64,000 nucleotides of DNA, from assembly GCF_030867145.1 (NCBI RefSeq), contig NC_134436.1, positions 6,572,001 to 6,636,000 of the forward strand. Reading direction: 5' to 3'. Positions 61,009 to 64,000 of the stretch are shown here, piece after piece (within the stretch, counting starts at the first letter, position 1; each line of letters starts with the position of its first letter). The notes beneath the pieces are model-generated. The model was not told the DNA's origin and searched no databases. It worked only from the letters and a program-made list of their open reading frames with translations. Both the position numbers and the translations under genes were made by a program. Source of the stretch: Opisthocomus hoazin (lineage: Eukaryota; Chordata; Aves; Opisthocomiformes; Opisthocomidae).

Positions 61009-64000
61009 ATCCCTTTTCCCTTTGGCCAGGTACAGTTTCCAGACCAGCCGTTCCACTCAGCCTGCTCGCCGCTCATCCCTCCCTCTTCGCCCCTCACCTC
61101 CCCCTGTGCTCCCACCTCCGAGGAGTGGCATGAGTACCCCCAGGCTGAGGGCATGCCGATGCTTGTTTTAATCGTCTCCGAGCTGCCCTACAGAGAGGAA
61201 GCAATCCAGAGCAGCTTCACACACCCAGTCCCTCCGAGGACAGCGAGCACGCACTGGGCTGCTCTGCAAAGCCTGGATAACCCACAGCCTGGGGTTACAG
61301 GGGACAGCTTCAAATGTTATGAGGGCCAGAACAAATCTCACAGGAGCATTCTGATCTGGTTTTAAGTGTTCCAAAAATTAGTAGAAGACCATTTAAAACA
61401 TTTCCCCTAGGAATGAGATGGGAGTTTTACTAAGAAATACTAAGAAGCCATTTCTTTTCACTAAGAGGTGACACAGTAGCACTCAGGGAAGCAAACGGCT
61501 TCCAGCTAAGCCTTTCCTTTCAGTCAGGGGTTCAGGTCTCCCTCCATTTGCTCGGTGGCCTGCAGTGGTCTGCTGAGACCCTACAGGTACCCATCAAGTG
61601 GTTCACCACAGAGAGGAGAATCCTTTGGAAGTGCGCCTAGCCGCTTGTGCCTTTCTTAGAGTGAGCAAAGAGAAATACATGCATGGTGTGAAGATGAAAA
61701 GATTTTTCACATGGGTTTCTATGTCCCACTGAGAAGCATAAAAATTGGAGGTGGGGACAAGACAGGGGCGACACGGAACACAGCACAAGATCAGACACAT
61801 TGGTATTGAGCAGTAAGCAACCCCATAAAAGAGGAGTGAAAACCCAGTCCTGTCACACAAATACTGACAGGCCACTCTGCTATGGTCAATACACCAAACG
61901 GACCCGCACCACGTACAAAAGCAGGGGCAGAGCTGAGCCAGACCTCCCCAGGCTCCCACGCAGGTGCCAAACCACAAGCAGTTACCAGCCAGGCAGCAAA
62001 GCAAACAGGCAGGGAGCTGAAACCCCAGCAGACAAGACAGGAAAGTTTCAGGAGAATGACGACAGCTTCATCATTTCCAAAGTCTGGTCCAGCTAGCGGT
62101 GCTGGGAACCTTAGAAGTTTGTTCCCGTGACAACAGGTTAATGGGACAAGCACAAAGCTTGCTCCCGTTTTTCTCTGTCTTTATTCTGCTTCTACTGGAA
62201 GGGCAGTAGGGGCTGCCACAAGGTCAATACTAAGACACCCTACTCAGGATGCACATGCAGCCAGCTACACATTTGATGAGTTGCCATGAAGTCAAGATAC
62301 ATAGTTTTTTTAAAACCACTGTGCTAAAGTTAGAAGATTTAAATTCCACTAACTCATCGAAGAATGTATCTGCTTCTGAAACATATTAATTTTCAGACTG
62401 GAAGGGGAAGGTCACAAGGTTTCTGGCTTTGATGAACCCCCCTAAAAATACTGGCAAATTCAGAAATCTGGTCCGTTTTCAGAATACCGCCCACAGAGAG
62501 CGATTTGAGGCTAATAAACATCAGTCCATGTAAACACTGGAGCTGTTCTGGTTAACAACGTCTGAGGACTTCTGCAGGCAGAAAACAAATACACAGTTGA
62601 GGACACAACCAATGCCAGAATGCAGCTTATTAAATTTTCATGCTAACTCTGATTACTTTCATTTAGCAACACAGATGTGCAACAAGGATGAGGAGATACA
62701 GTGCCCGTGAGTACCGGGAAATGACTGGCAATATGAGCAAGATTTGGAAACCAGTCACTTAGAGCAAATGCCGCTCACGTGCGCTTATCAGCTCTTACCA
62801 GTAACTTGATTTTAAAGAAGCCGTGAAAACGTTGGAATATATTAGATTTCATAATTCCGATTCTTCGATTCTGTTTTAAGGAAGTCACACAGTAGTCCAC
62901 AAATGAGTGAGAAAAAGGCAGAAGAGCATTACTAAGCACAGTCTTTTAAAAAGGAATTAAATATACACTCCATATGTGACCAGGAATAAACTAGGATATT
63001 TTGTCTGAAATGTCATCAATATACGCTGAGCGATTCTGATCTATTCTGCATGAGCAAAATTCTAACACAGCAAGAGGCAAAAGAAACAGGTTTAGATGGA
63101 CATGCCATCGTGGGTAAGCTCATCCCAGTATTAGCCCCAGAGCAGCTTGCGTACATGAGCCCTCGGGCTCTTTCCCTTTTGCTCTGGGCTCCGACATCAG
63201 GAGGCCACGGGACCACTGGCAAAGCGGAGAGGCAGCCAAGACCCGTAGCCTCTGTGCTGATGGGAACTCGAGGTCTAGGATCTACCTCGGGAAGCCTGAG
63301 CTGTCTTTGCAAGCACTCCCTCCTATTTTAGGGAGGAAGAAACATTTAGCTTGAAATACTTTAACCAGAACGTGTGAAGAATAAAGAAGGAAAATTTCCC
63401 TTTCTGAATGCTTCAGATTTCATCTTGTAATTTCAATTCCCCTTTTTAATAGTCTACAAGAAATTTAATAAAGCTTAGGTCTAATCCCAGAATAATAGAA
63501 AAATAGAGAGTTGGAGCTCTGCACATACAAAGACACATAAAGGGAGCCTCTGCAGCTGGAGTCAGCGCCTGCTGCCAGCCCTGCTCCAGCAGCCGGGAGC
63601 CCACCCTCCTGCCCGCAGCAGCCGTCGCAGCCCAGAGGCGCGGGGATAGGGCACTGCTGCCCCTCTGGCCCCTTCACCTTCCTCTTCTATTTGTGCCTAA
63701 AAAACCAACCCACCCGCTGTCAGACGAGTACTCAGCCAGAGCAGCAGATGCAAGAGAAACCTGCAGACCCATGTAGAACCGAGCTCAGGACTCGGGTGCA
63801 GCCACGGCCCCTCATCGCCCGTGGGCACCACGAGCAGCTGCTTCACTTCCCATTCCTGCTGCTGGGTGGGATCGGGACCGTTACAGCACTGTTGTCAGGA
63901 AGCATGGTGGACATAAGATAGACAAACGAAAAGTTTTACTCTTTCCACAGTGTGAAATCTCATTTTAAGAGAGAAAGGATTAACTGTTTCAGTAGTTAAA

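Larger units (their letters stand above)
22330..64000 (-). other. KCNIP1: KCNIP1 gene span (3' UTR to the 5' intron; runs off the window)
   Basis: This is the span of the KChIP1 gene on the minus strand. KChIP1 is a neuronal-calcium-sensor-like EF-hand protein. The family is known to bind the cytoplasmic N-terminus of Kv4 (KCND) channel subunits, raising their surface expression and changing inactivation of A-type potassium current. Seven exons are directly visible and join in frame to 196 residues plus stop. The paralogue is chosen from residues that differ between family members: EDDNIMRSLQLF near the C-terminus, [12 protein letters not shown] before EF3 and [10 protein letters not shown] after EF3 are KChIP1-like. 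KChIP2 and KChIP4 have forms such as KDENIMRSMQLF and EKLNWAFNLYD. No first exon was found, so the start codon and the usual N-myristoylation region are missing. The left end assumes use of the first poly(A) signal and may extend further. Confidence 0.93.
41187..64000 (-). other. KCNIP1 5' intron (partial, at least 22.8 kb)
   Basis: The acceptor AG at 41187-41188 marks the start of this intron; its donor is beyond the window or at an unrecognised exon. I looked on the minus strand for the common KChIP1 first exon, with its MGAVMGT start, and for the short 11-residue optional exon of mammals (WWYYQY-type). I found neither. Content: CR1 copies on the plus strand at 48830-49280 and 60940-61008, a GCAT-rich repeat at 49926-49967, a C/A-rich low-complexity tract at 52762-52822, a CpG-rich patch at 47396-47640 and a weak first-exon candidate at 44764-44806. 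Confidence 0.8.

Noticed and set aside
41187-64000. KCNMB1, which lies antisense within or beside KCNIP1 in mammals
   Set aside because: No plus-strand exon resembling the two-membrane-segment beta subunit was recognised here; it probably lies outside the window.
1-64000. CRISPR arrays, bacterial operons, tRNA or rRNA genes, endogenous viral genes
   Set aside because: No regular spaced direct repeats, ribosome-binding sites, clover-leaf candidates or viral gag/pol-type frames were recognised; the only mobile-element coding trace is the CR1 ORF2 remnant.

Overview
The window is vertebrate nuclear DNA, most likely from a bird. It has long non-coding stretches, GT-AG introns, no operon-like packing, and several 5'-truncated CR1 LINE copies, two of which keep recognisable versions of the CR1 3' end. 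CR1 also occurs in turtles and crocodilians, so 'bird' is an inference from the CR1 type and the fairly compact introns. The species cannot be named.

Only one protein-coding gene can be supported: KCNIP1 (KChIP1, Kv channel-interacting protein 1), on the minus strand. Seven consecutive coding exons lie at 41062-41186, 31780-31849, 28901-28971, 26646-26753, 25561-25665, 24939-25001 and 22569-22616 (stop codon included). Their lengths (125, 70, 71, 108, 105, 63 and 48 coding bases), phases and GT-AG boundaries fit together without a gap. They encode the last 196 residues: the whole conserved KChIP core with a degenerate EF1, EF2, EF3, EF4 and the C-terminus. The alternative first exon, which carries the variable N-terminus and start codon, was not found in the window. 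It probably lies beyond position 64000.

Layout: 1-6500 is GC-rich, CpG-containing sequence downstream of KCNIP1 with AT-rich islands that look like conserved non-coding elements. From 6500 to about 22300 is ordinary intergenic DNA with a few microsatellites, a perfect inverted repeat around a POU octamer (18.4 kb) and an exon-like but non-coding pair of segments (13.7-14.2 kb). From 22330 to 41186 are the 3' UTR, exons and introns of KCNIP1. From 41187 to the end is the 5'-ward intron, with two CR1 copies, a CpG-rich patch near 47.5 kb and a weak candidate alternative first exon at 44.8 kb.

No spectacular unknown system is visible. The most testable oddities are the octamer palindrome, the oppositely oriented CR1 copies that flank KCNIP1 exon 2 (possible back-splicing), the non-coding spliced-looking segments, and several conserved-element candidates. 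All long open reading frames outside KCNIP1 look like chance frames in GC-rich or repetitive sequence.
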